13,620 nt of DNA. It comes from an uncultured Collinsella sp. GTDB lineage: Bacteria > Actinomycetota > Coriobacteriia > Coriobacteriales > Coriobacteriaceae. The stretch is taken from contig CABRIF010000066.1 of the NCBI GenBank assembly GCA_902470925.1, forward strand, positions 1 through 13,620, read 5' to 3'. Both the position numbers and the translations under genes were made by a program. The notes beneath the pieces are model-generated. The model saw nothing but the letters and a program-made list of their open reading frames with translations. It did no database searches and was not told the origin of the DNA. The stretch's first letter is position 1. Every line of letters starts with the position of its first letter. Shown in pieces: positions 1-6,596 of the stretch.

Positions 1-47
1 CTACACAAGGAGTATCGTCGGCAGCGTCAGATGTGTATAAGAGACAG
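1..47 (+). other. Residual Illumina Nextera adapter and i5 index (sequencing artefact)
   Basis: Bases 15-47 match the full 33-nt Nextera Read 1 transposase adapter: TCGTCGGCAGCGTC at 15-28, then the 19-bp Tn5 mosaic end AGATGTGTATAAGAGACAG at 29-47. Bases 1-6 (CTACAC) match the last six bases of the P5/i5 primer before the index. Bases 7-14 (AAGGAGTA) equal the standard i5 index known as S507/N507. The order primer-index-adapter is that of a library molecule, so this is untrimmed read sequence at a contig end and not a genomic Tn5 element. Genomic sequence should be taken to start at base 48. Confidence 0.97.
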
Positions 48-422
48 CTATATATAGAGTTGGCACATGAGAAGGGAGGATACTGTACTTTTCCGTGAGC
101 GGTTGGATTTGCGCTGTGAGCGGCTCTGCAGCGGGATGCCTTCGGCACAGTCAATGTCGATTCTCAGATAGCCAGTGGGGTGTATGCAGGATGCTGTCGA
201 GCGTCGTTTTAGCGGTTCGTAGTTGCCATCTGGAGATTCGTACGGCGTGGCTGTGGTTGATGGGGTTTAGCGAGAGATGGTGATGCCCTCCGGTGCGGGG
301 CGTGGAGGCGTTGCGCAGGTGATTGGTGGGTGGCGGAGCAGTCCACGGCGCGATCTGCAGGTTGCTGGTGCCCGTATTGCGTCGTGGGCTTTGCGTCTGC
401 CGGTCTGCGTGTGATTATGGCT
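48..422. other. Contig-end region without a recognisable gene
   Basis: This stretch lies downstream of the minus-strand toxin gene and runs to the adapter junction. It begins with a perfect 10-bp AT palindrome (CTATATATAG, 48-57) abutting the adapter. A short plus-strand reading frame (GTG at 95, stop at 283, 62 codons) lacks a well-spaced ribosome binding site and has no recognisable motif, so it is not called. A -35-like TTGGCA (60-65) and TACTGT (81-86) are 15 nt apart, which is short for a promoter. GC is visibly lower than in the valS region, like the neighbouring toxin-antitoxin genes. It may be degenerate accessory DNA. Confidence 0.5.
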
Positions 423-869
423 TTACAGCCTGTTCTCCGATTCGACGATATCCAGGTACTCCTCGCAGGTGATGGCACGCACGGTTGAACGCCTGAACGC
501 GCTCGCATCCCGCGTGAGGATGAAGTCGATATCGTTAAGCTCGGCGGCGGCGCGTATGAGCCCGTCTTCGAAATCAGGCTCATTTGAGTTGACGGCGATA
601 AGGCATTCTTCTGCGCTGAAGGGAAGGATTACCAAGAGGGCTGCTAGGTTCTTGATCGCCTGGTGCGCGTACGGCTCGCCGTGCGATTTTCTGAGTACAT
701 AATATGTGTCGCTCAGGGATGTGGGGGAGACGATGCCCATGTCGCCTCCGCCGTTGCAAAGGCGGAGCGCCTGGCATGCGACTTCCGAGTGCCCGCGCGT
801 GGCGTCGACGGCGTCGATAAGAGTATTGGTGTCAAAGAGGACGCGATGGACCGCGTGTCGTATTGTCAT
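423..869 (-). CDS. PIN-domain ribonuclease toxin (VapC-like, PIN_3 type)
   Basis: Predicted toxin of a type II toxin-antitoxin pair; PIN toxins are Mg2+-dependent RNases that cut tRNA, rRNA or mRNA. The 148-residue length fits a single PIN domain. The fold's acidic residues are visible: D13 in the N-terminal strand motif LFDTN, D54 in SLSDTYYVLRK (often Glu in relatives), D102 in DFEDGLIRAAA and D121 in LTRD. The 'DFED...AA' and 'YYVLRK' spacing is typical of the PIN_3 subgroup rather than classical VapC. The start codon overlaps the antitoxin stop by 4 bp (ATGA, 866-869), implying translational coupling and one operon. Family assignment is by motif; RNA target and activity are not predictable. 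GC is lower than in the surrounding genes, consistent with transfer. Confidence 0.85.
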   Translation of the reverse strand: MTIRHAVHRVLFDTNTLIDAVDATRGHSEVACQALRLCNGGGDMGIVSPTSLSDTYYVLRKSHGEPYAHQAIKNLAALLVILPFSAEECLIAVNSNEPDFEDGLIRAAAELNDIDFILTRDASAFRRSTVRAITCEEYLDIVESENRL

Positions 870-1180
870 GAGAGCGCCTCGTAATCCTTGAGCTTCTCAC
901 GTGAAAGGTATTCTTTGAGCTCTGCATTGTTCATGTCGGGGATTCCGGTGCCTGTGTTGTGGGTGAGGAGCTCTGCGCGAACGGCCATGAACTGGGCGAA
1001 GGCATCGGATGCCTCGGCCTCGGGTTCATCGGAGAAGTGCGGTACGCTCTTTGTTCGGGCGATATAGGTCCAGAGGTCGTTGATGACGTCGCCTACCGAC
1101 GAGCCGGCGGCGCGGATGTAGACGCCCGCCCGCTCTTTGACCGCGGCGTCGACGCGTCCCGAAACGATTGCTGTGGCCAT
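866..1180 (-). CDS. RelB/DinJ-like ribbon-helix-helix antitoxin
   Basis: Predicted antitoxin of 104 residues that should bind and silence the downstream PIN toxin and repress its own operon. The N-terminal ~50 residues (ATAIVSGRVDAAVKERA...GSSVGDVINDLWTYIARTKSVP) follow the RelB/DinJ pattern: a short beta strand, 'RVD..VKE', a helix-turn-helix, and an 'R...VP' end. These form a ribbon-helix-helix dimer. The C-terminal part (MNNAELKEYLSREKLKDYEAL) is polar and helical, as expected for a toxin-binding tail. The start at 1180 is preferred over an in-frame ATG at 1192 because GGGAG lies 5 nt upstream of 1180. DinJ-type antitoxins usually pair with RelE/YafQ toxins, so the PIN partner is less usual. 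The palindrome just upstream is a likely autoregulatory operator. Confidence 0.8.
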   Translation of the reverse strand: MATAIVSGRVDAAVKERAGVYIRAAGSSVGDVINDLWTYIARTKSVPHFSDEPEAEASDAFAQFMAVRAELLTHNTGTGIPDMNNAELKEYLSREKLKDYEALS

Positions 1181-1201
1181 CTGCACTCCCATCTTGCATC
1201 T

Positions 1202-1215
1202 GTATACGCGTATAC
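1202..1215. promoter_or_regulatory. Perfect 14-bp palindrome, candidate toxin-antitoxin operator
   Basis: GTATACGCGTATAC equals its own reverse complement. It lies 21 bp upstream of the antitoxin ATG and 3 bp downstream of the candidate -10 hexamer, so it should cover the transcription start. That is where ribbon-helix-helix antitoxins usually bind to autoregulate. Further GTATAC/GATAC-like half sites continue to 1230. Binding by this antitoxin is inferred. Confidence 0.6.
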
Positions 1216-1218
1216 GAT

Positions 1219-1227
1219 ACTATAGCA
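1219..1227 (-). promoter_or_regulatory. Extended -10 promoter of the toxin-antitoxin operon
   Basis: The minus strand reads TGCTATAGT: a TGn extension followed by TATAGT (4 of 6 matches to TATAAT plus the TG element). No good -35 lies at 17 nt; a TTGTAT hexamer is 21 nt from TATAGT. Transcription would start within or next to the 14-bp palindrome and leave a leader of roughly 30 nt with the GGGAG ribosome site. Confidence 0.45.
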
Positions 1228-1337
1228 TACAACGCGCGGCGCTCGATACAAAAGAGCCCGCAATCCGCAATCGCGCAGATGGGCGCATGTGGTTTGGCAT
1301 GGCGTCGCCGCTGGACGTACGGGGGTCGGCGGGGCTA

Positions 1338-1346
1338 TGCTATCCT
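1338..1346 (+). promoter_or_regulatory. valS: Candidate extended -10 promoter of valS
   Basis: TGCTATCCT has a TGn extension before a -10-like TATCCT; an overlapping TATGCT lies at 1336-1341. No convincing -35 was found. The start of transcription would fall about 25 nt before the valS ATG, with AAGGAAGG (1363-1370) as ribosome binding site. The leader is too short for a T-box riboswitch, and no TGGNACCGCG motif is present. Confidence 0.35.
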
Positions 1347-1377
1347 CTTGCGGATGCACCGTAAGGAAGGAACGCCC

Positions 1378-4089
1378 ATGGCAGAAGAGATGCCCAAGAC
1401 ATATGACCCGTCGGCCAGCGAGCCCAAGGTGCTGCAGAAGTGGCTCGACGGCGGCTACTATCAGCGCCGTCCCGGCGTAGGGGATTGCACGGTGACCATC
1501 CCGCCTCCCAACGTGACGGGCATCCTGCACATGGGGCACGCGCTCGACGATTCGATTCAGGACGCCATCGTGCGCCAGGCGCGCATGCGCGGCCGCTCCA
1601 CCCAGTGGATCTTGGGAACCGATCATGCCGGCATCGCCACGCAGACCAAGGTGGACAAGAAGCTGAAGGCCGAGGGCATCTCGCGCCTGGAGATCGGCCG
1701 CGAGAAGTTCATCGATGCCTGCTGGGATTGGACGCATGAGTACGGCGGCACGATCGTCGAGCAGATCAAGCGCATGGGCTGCTCGGTGGATTTCGACAAC
1801 GAGCGCTTCACCATGGACGACGACTACGCCGAGGCCGTGCGGCGCGTGTTCTGCGATTGGTACCATGACGGGCTGATCTACCGCGGCCGCCGCATCGTGA
1901 ACTGGTGCCCCAGCTGCGCCACCGCCATCTCGGACGACGAGGCCGAGTATAAAGAGGAGCACGGGCACCTGTGGCACCTGCGCTACCCGCTCACCGAGCC
2001 GGTCAACGGCCAGGACTACATCGTGGTTGCTACCACGCGCCCCGAAACCATGCTGGGCGATACCGGCGTGGCCGTCTCGCCGAAGGACCCCGAGAAGGCC
2101 GCCTTCGTGGGAAAGACCGTGCGCCTGCCCATCGTTGACCGCGAGATCCCCATCTTCGAGGACTGGCACGTCGACGCGGGCTTCGGCTCCGGCTTCGTGA
2201 AAGTGACCCCGGCCCACGATCCGAACGACTACGCCATGGGCCAGGCACACGATCTGCCCCAGATCAATATCTTCGATGAGCACGCCGTGGTGGTTGAGGG
2301 CTACGGCGAGTTCTCCGGCATGACGCGCGATGAGTGCCGCGAGGCCGTGGTGGCCTGGTTCGAGGAGCACGGGCTGCTCGAGGGCATCGAGGAGCACGAT
2401 CACTCCGTCATGCACTGCTACCGCTGCGACACCACGCTCGAGCCCTGGCTGTCTGAGCAGTGGTTCGTGGCCGTCGACAAGCTGAAAGGCCCCGCGATCG
2501 AGGCGGTGGAGAGCGGCAAGGTCCGCTTCAACGCCGAGCGCTGGCGTCAGAGCTACCTCACCTGGATGGAGAACCTCAAGGACTGGTGCATCTCCCGCCA
2601 GCTGTGGTGGGGCCATCGCATCCCGGTGTTCTACTGCCCCGAGTGCGGCTGGGAGGACGCCTCGATGGAGGATGTGCACGTGTGCCCGTCGTGCGGGTGC
2701 GCGCATGTACACCAGGACGAGAACGTGCTCGACACCTGGTTCTCCAGCCAGCTGTGGACCTTCGCCACGCAAGGGTGGCCGCAGAAGCCCGAGCTGCTCG
2801 AGGGGCATCATCCCACGACGGCGCTGGTCACCGCGCGCGACATCATCGCGCTGTGGGTGGCGCGCATGGTCATGAGCTCGCTGTACTTCGTGGACGAGAT
2901 TCCGTTCCGTGACGTCGTGATCTACCCCACGATTCTGGCCAAGGACGGCAGCCGCATGTCCAAGTCCAAGGGCAACGGCGTGGACCCCATGGACCTCATC
3001 GACCGCTACGGCGCCGACGCCATGCGCTTCAACCTGCTCTCGCTGTTCACCAACAACCAGGACGTGAAGTTCGACGCCGATCTGGACAAGAAGACCCATG
3101 AGTTTTTGGGCAGCCCGCGCACCGAGGCTGCGCGCGCCTTCGTGACCAAGATCTGGAACGCAAGCCGCTTTTTGCTCATGAATATGGACGGCTACACCCC
3201 CGGTGAGCCGCAGGCCCAGACCGCAGCCGACGCATGGATGTTCAGCCGCCTGGCCAAGACCGTGGCGTCGGTGACCGAGGGCATCGAGAGCTACACCTTC
3301 GGCGAGGTGGCACGCAACGTTCAGAACTTCTTCTGGAACGAGGTGTGCGACTGGTACGTCGAGGTCACCAAGACCCGTCTGAAGGACGACCAGGCGCGTC
3401 TGCAGGCGCAGCGCAACCTGATCTTCGTGCTCGACACGAGCCTGCGCCTCATGCATCCGCTCATGCCGTTTGCCACCGAGGCCATTTGGGACACCATGCC
3501 GGCCAGCTGGATCGATATGCGCGAGGATGGCAGCTGCGAGCGCGCCGAGGCCCTCATGGTGGCCGCCTGGCCCGAGCCTGCGGACTACGCCCGCTTCATC
3601 GATGAGGAGGCCGAGCGTTCCTTCGAGCTCGCCCGCGCCGTGGTGGGCGACATCCGCTCCACCCGTGCGCGCTACCGCTTGAGCCCCAAGGAGGCCCTGC
3701 GCTGCGTGGTGTGCGCCTCCGCGCCGGAGGTCGCGCAGGCGATTGAGGGCATGGCGGCCTTCATCGTCAGCCTGGCGAACGCCAGCTCGCTCGAGGTCGT
3801 GCTGCCCGAGGCGCTCGTCAAGCCTGAGCGCGCCATCGCCCTGGCAGGTCCCGACTTCGACGCGTACGTGGTCGTGGGCGATTTGGTGGACTTCGATGCC
3901 GAGCGGGCGCGCTTGAACAAGGAGATCGCGGTGGCGGAAAAGGAGCTCACCTCCGCGGAGCGCACCCTGTCCAATGAAGGGTTCCTTGCCAAGGCGGCAC
4001 CGGAGATCATCGAGAAGCGCCGCGCCCGCGCCGCTGAACTCACCGAGACCGTGGCAGCCTTGACCGCGCAGCTCGCCGATTTCTCGTAA
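1378..4089 (+). CDS. valS: Valine--tRNA ligase (ValRS)
   Basis: Class I aminoacyl-tRNA synthetase that charges tRNA-Val with valine in the cytoplasm and edits misactivated threonine. The 903-residue length is normal for bacterial ValRS. The N-terminal IPPPNVTGILHMGHALD carries the HIGH motif as HMGH (51-54). The KMSKS loop appears as RMSKS (526-530) in DGSRMSKSKGNGVDP. The editing domain includes ATTRPETMLGDT. Four CxxC pairs (177/180, 347/350, 420/423, 436/439) suggest zinc-binding knuckles. The last ~65 residues, beginning VDFDAERARLNKEI, form the coiled-coil tRNA arm typical of ValRS and absent from IleRS and LeuRS. ATG 1378 is chosen over an upstream in-frame start at 1168 because AAGGAAGG precedes it by 7 nt and residues upstream are not ValRS-like. 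It is divergent from the toxin-antitoxin operon. Confidence 0.98.
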   Translation: MAEEMPKTYDPSASEPKVLQKWLDGGYYQRRPGVGDCTVTIPPPNVTGILHMGHALDDSIQDAIVRQARMRGRSTQWILGTDHAGIATQTKVDKKLKAEGISRLEIGREKFIDACWDWTHEYGGTIVEQIKRMGCSVDFDNERFTMDDDYAEAVRRVFCDWYHDGLIYRGRRIVNWCPSCATAISDDEAEYKEEHGHLWHLRYPLTEPVNGQDYIVVATTRPETMLGDTGVAVSPKDPEKAAFVGKTVRLPIVDREIPIFEDWHVDAGFGSGFVKVTPAHDPNDYAMGQAHDLPQINIFDEHAVVVEGYGEFSGMTRDECREAVVAWFEEHGLLEGIEEHDHSVMHCYRCDTTLEPWLSEQWFVAVDKLKGPAIEAVESGKVRFNAERWRQSYLTWMENLKDWCISRQLWWGHRIPVFYCPECGWEDASMEDVHVCPSCGCAHVHQDENVLDTWFSSQLWTFATQGWPQKPELLEGHHPTTALVTARDIIALWVARMVMSSLYFVDEIPFRDVVIYPTILAKDGSRMSKSKGNGVDPMDLIDRYGADAMRFNLLSLFTNNQDVKFDADLDKKTHEFLGSPRTEAARAFVTKIWNASRFLLMNMDGYTPGEPQAQTAADAWMFSRLAKTVASVTEGIESYTFGEVARNVQNFFWNEVCDWYVEVTKTRLKDDQARLQAQRNLIFVLDTSLRLMHPLMPFATEAIWDTMPASWIDMREDGSCERAEALMVAAWPEPADYARFIDEEAERSFELARAVVGDIRSTRARYRLSPKEALRCVVCASAPEVAQAIEGMAAFIVSLANASSLEVVLPEALVKPERAIALAGPDFDAYVVVGDLVDFDAERARLNKEIAVAEKELTSAERTLSNEGFLAKAAPEIIEKRRARAAELTETVAALTAQLADFS

Positions 4090-4215
4090 CGCATAGCCGC
4101 AGCGGGGCGGAGTCGCGTTTTCGTCCTGCTCGCCTCGGCCGCCTGCGCAGCCGCATCATCCGGCGTCGTGGGCGGCCGTTCTTTCCCGTCGCATGCTGCG
4201 GGCCGCCCGCCGCCG

Positions 4216-4246
4216 CGTGCGGTCCTGCGCGGCCGTACACGTTTTT
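4216..4246 (+). terminator. Candidate intrinsic terminator or attenuator between valS and the FNT gene
   Basis: CGTGCGG (4216-4222) can pair with CCG (4233-4235) and CACG (4238-4241) with a 2-nt bulge, and TTTTT follows at 4242-4246. The stem is only 7 bp and imperfect. The T-run ends 16 nt before the next ATG, so it may end valS transcripts or act in the FNT leader. An upstream 8-bp inverted repeat (GGGCGGCC 4170-4177, GGCCGCCC 4201-4208) has no T-run. Confidence 0.35.
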
Positions 4247-4262
4247 CGTTGAGGAGACCTTG

Positions 4263-5087
4263 ATGCCCCAGAATACCGAGCCGTCCGGCACCGTTATGCT
4301 GCCGCCCGCCAAAACCCAGGAGGCGTTCGTCCACATCGGTTTCGCCAAGACGGCGCTTACCCGCGGGCGCGCCTTCGCGCTCGCCATCCTTGCCGGCGCC
4401 TTCGTGGCGCTCGGTGCGGCGTTCATGCTGACGGTTCGGGCCGACGCCACGCTGTCCACGACCGCATCGCTGCTGCTGGGTGGCTTAGCGTTCTGCCTGG
4501 GTCTGTTCTTGGTGCTCGTGGCCGGAGCCGAGCTGTTCACGGGCAACTGCCTCATGCTGATCGGCGCGCTCGACGGCCGCTATCCGCTCATGCGCATGGT
4601 GCGCAAATGGGCGGTGGTCTACGCGGGCAACGCGGTGGGGTCGCTCGTGGTGGTGGCGCTGCTGCTCGCCGCCGGGTTCCCCGAGGCGCAGGACGGTGCA
4701 GTGGGGTCGTTCGCCTATACGGTCGCCGCTTCCAAGGCATCGCTTGCCCCCGGTGTGGCGCTGGCGCGCGGCATCCTGTGCAACGTGCTCGTATGTTTGG
4801 CGGTGTGGATGGGCAGCGCCGGCAAGACGGTGTGCGACAAGCTCGCGGCGGCCATCCTGCCCGTTGTCTCGTTCGTTGCCATGGGCTTCGAGCACTCCGT
4901 GGCGAACATGTTCTTTTTGCCGTTGGGGCTGGCGGTTCAGGCGCTTGGTATGGGCGCAGGTGGTATCACGGTTGCGGGTGTTGTGAGCAACCTGGTGTTC
5001 GTCACCATCGGTAACATCATCGGCGGCGTGGCCGTGGCGGCCGCCTATTGGTTCGTATACGGCCGCAAAGAGTCCGCGGTCGGCTAA
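4263..5087 (+). CDS. Formate/nitrite transporter (FNT) family channel
   Basis: Pentameric inner-membrane channel/transporter for small monovalent anions such as formate, nitrite or hydrosulfide (FocA, NirC, HSC and FdhC relatives). At 274 residues it has the family size and about six hydrophobic segments. Signatures visible are AELFTGN (89-95), NVLVCLAVWM (174-183) and FVAMGFEHSVANMFFLP, whose H211 corresponds to the conserved pore histidine of FocA. NLVFVTIGNIIGG lies in the last membrane segment. Start ATG 4263 is preferred over TTG 4260, since GAGGAGA (4251-4257) is 5 nt upstream of the ATG. Substrate cannot be read from sequence; formate is the simplest guess for an anaerobic fermenter beside a folate gene, but nitrite or hydrosulfide remain possible. 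It is probably transcribed with, or just before, folC. Confidence 0.92.
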   Translation: MPQNTEPSGTVMLPPAKTQEAFVHIGFAKTALTRGRAFALAILAGAFVALGAAFMLTVRADATLSTTASLLLGGLAFCLGLFLVLVAGAELFTGNCLMLIGALDGRYPLMRMVRKWAVVYAGNAVGSLVVVALLLAAGFPEAQDGAVGSFAYTVAASKASLAPGVALARGILCNVLVCLAVWMGSAGKTVCDKLAAAILPVVSFVAMGFEHSVANMFFLPLGLAVQALGMGAGGITVAGVVSNLVFVTIGNIIGGVAVAAAYWFVYGRKESAVG

Positions 5088-5095
5088 GGTGGGGT

Positions 5096-5132
5096 CTGCC
5101 GGCGCGCGTGCATAGGTGCGAAGCGCCGGCAG
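5096..5132 (+). other. Perfect 10-bp hairpin after the FNT gene
   Basis: CTGCCGGCGC (5096-5105) pairs fully with GCGCCGGCAG (5123-5132) around a 17-nt loop, beginning 8 nt after the FNT stop codon. It has no T-run, so it may be a 3'-end stabiliser, a non-canonical terminator or the first arm of a folC leader structure. Confidence 0.55.
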
Positions 5133-5135
5133 GTG

Positions 5136-5202
5136 ACCGGCTACACACGCCGGTACAAGGTGTCGCCGGATGCTCGGTCGCGCGAGCGGTCGGGTATCCG
5201 GC
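5136..5202 (+). other. Two further hairpins in the folC leader
   Basis: ACCGGC (5136-5141) pairs with GCCGGT (5149-5154) over a 7-nt loop. GCCGGAT (5165-5171) pairs with ATCCGGC (5196-5202), and inside it GCTCG (5172-5176) pairs with CGAGC (5183-5187). With the 10-bp hairpin just upstream, almost the whole 5096-5202 interval is foldable. The last stem ends 20 nt before the folC ATG and leaves the GGAG site (5213-5216) free. I could not match it to the tetrahydrofolate riboswitch consensus. Confidence 0.45.
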
Positions 5203-5222
5203 AGATGAGATTGGAGCACGTA

Positions 5223-6596
5223 ATGTCTCGTGCAGCTGCGACCTATCGGGTGCCGTTCTCCGTTCCCGAGCTCACGTTCGATGAGGCTCAGGCGCTCGCG
5301 GCGGATACGGGCACGATCTCGAGCACGGCGGGTCCGCTGCTGGAAACCGTCGTGGAGATGCTCGATGAGCTGGCCCGCCCCGATTCCCACTTCGATTGCC
5401 TGCAGGTTGCCGGTACCAACGGCAAGACGTCCACCACGCGTTTTACCGCCGCGATCCTGCGCGGGGAGGGGCTGCGCTGCGCGCTCTACACCTCGCCGCA
5501 GCTCGTGCGCTACCCCGAGCGCATGGAGGTCGACGGGTGCGTGGTGAGCGATGCGGCCTTCGCCCATGGCGTGTCGGCTGCGGTGGAGGCGGGCAGGCGG
5601 GTGAACGCGCGGCGCGCATCGGCCGGTCAGCCGGCCTACGCCATCACGCCGTTTGATGTGCTGACGGTGGCCGCGCTGGTGGTGTTCGCCGAGGCGCAGG
5701 TGGACGTTGCCGTGCTCGAGGTCGGCCTGGGTGGGCGCTGGGATGCCACCAGTGCAACCTGCCCGGTCGCGGTGGCCATTACGGGAATCGGTCTCGACCA
5801 TATGCGGATCCTGGGCAGCACGCTCGCTCAGATCGCGCAGGAGAAGGCGGCCATCATCAAGCCGGGGCGCCTGGTCGTGCTCGGCGAGGGGACCCACGAG
5901 CCGTCGGTTCAGCGCGTGATGGACGAACGGTGCCGTGCCTGCGGGGTGGTGCCGCAGGTGGTGAACCATACGGTGCTTGAGGAGCCGCATCGTCTGGGGG
6001 ATGCCGTCGCGTTCTCCACCACGACGCCGCGCGCCATCTACACGCCGCGCATGTGCAAGCCCGCCTACCAGCCCCAAAATGCCGCATGCGCCATCGCGCT
6101 TTCCGAGGGGTATCTGGGGCGCGCGCTCGATGCGACCGCGCTCGAGCATTCGCTGGACACCTGTCCTGTCCCGGGGCGCTTCGATGTGGTGCGCACCGAT
6201 CCGCTGGTGGTGGTTGATGCCTGCCATAACCCGCAGAGCTGCGAGAACTTCGTGCGCGCTGTCGAGGAGATCGCGCCGGATGTGCGCACCCGGCCTGCGC
6301 TGCTCATGGCGGCGCTCTCCGACAAGGACGTGGCGGGGATCGCGCGGGTGCTCGTGCCGGCGTTTCCGCGTATCGCGGTGACGGCGACCGATTCGCCGCG
6401 CGCCCTGGCCCCGGCCGACCTTGCCGAGGTGGTGCGAGCCGAGCTGACGGATGAGGGGCGCGATGTCCGCGACTGCGTGGGCAGCTACGGCACCGTGGCC
6501 GAAGCTCTCGATGCGTTTGCTGCCGCGGGTGAGCCGTTGGTGGCTGCAGGCACCATTACGCTGGCTGGCGAGGTGGCGGGCCTGCTGCGCGGCTAG
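5223..6596 (+). CDS. folC: Folylpolyglutamate synthase / dihydrofolate synthase (FolC)
   Basis: Mur-ligase-type ATP-dependent enzyme that adds glutamate to tetrahydrofolates, and in many bacteria to dihydropteroate. The 457-residue protein has the P-loop GTNGKTST (64-71), TSPQLVRYPERMEVDG (90-105, normally TSPHL), LEVGLGGRWDAT with E166, the metal-site GLDHM with H193, and QEKAAIIKPG with K208 at the carbamylated-lysine position. QNAACA, PGRFDVV and VVDACHNP (330-337) follow; the last is usually DGAHNP, so this copy has Ala-Cys instead of Gly-Ala. The C-terminal glutamate-ligase domain ends in TITLAGEVAGLL. ATG 5223 is chosen because GGAG lies 6 nt upstream; in-frame starts at 5133 and 5205 would extend into the structured leader and lack ribosome sites. 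No other folate gene lies in the window, so the dihydrofolate synthase role is uncertain. Confidence 0.95.
   Translation: MSRAAATYRVPFSVPELTFDEAQALAADTGTISSTAGPLLETVVEMLDELARPDSHFDCLQVAGTNGKTSTTRFTAAILRGEGLRCALYTSPQLVRYPERMEVDGCVVSDAAFAHGVSAAVEAGRRVNARRASAGQPAYAITPFDVLTVAALVVFAEAQVDVAVLEVGLGGRWDATSATCPVAVAITGIGLDHMRILGSTLAQIAQEKAAIIKPGRLVVLGEGTHEPSVQRVMDERCRACGVVPQVVNHTVLEEPHRLGDAVAFSTTTPRAIYTPRMCKPAYQPQNAACAIALSEGYLGRALDATALEHSLDTCPVPGRFDVVRTDPLVVVDACHNPQSCENFVRAVEEIAPDVRTRPALLMAALSDKDVAGIARVLVPAFPRIAVTATDSPRALAPADLAEVVRAELTDEGRDVRDCVGSYGTVAEALDAFAAAGEPLVAAGTITLAGEVAGLLRG

Noticed and set aside
29..47. Tn5 mosaic end as evidence of a genomic transposon
   Set aside because: It is flanked by Nextera adapter and index bases in library order, so it is a preparation artefact.
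95..283. Small plus-strand frame near the contig start
   Set aside because: It starts with GTG, has a poorly spaced purine-rich site, no motif, and lies at a contig end.
1093..3456. Long minus-strand reading frame (787 codons) opposite valS
   Set aside because: Antisense to an unmistakable ValRS and rich in His, Ala, Val and Gly as expected from GC-biased codons read backwards; no motif or ribosome site.
4485..6227. Long minus-strand reading frame (580 codons) opposite the FNT gene and folC
   Set aside because: Spans two real genes on the other strand, shows only His/Arg-rich composition, and has no recognisable domain.
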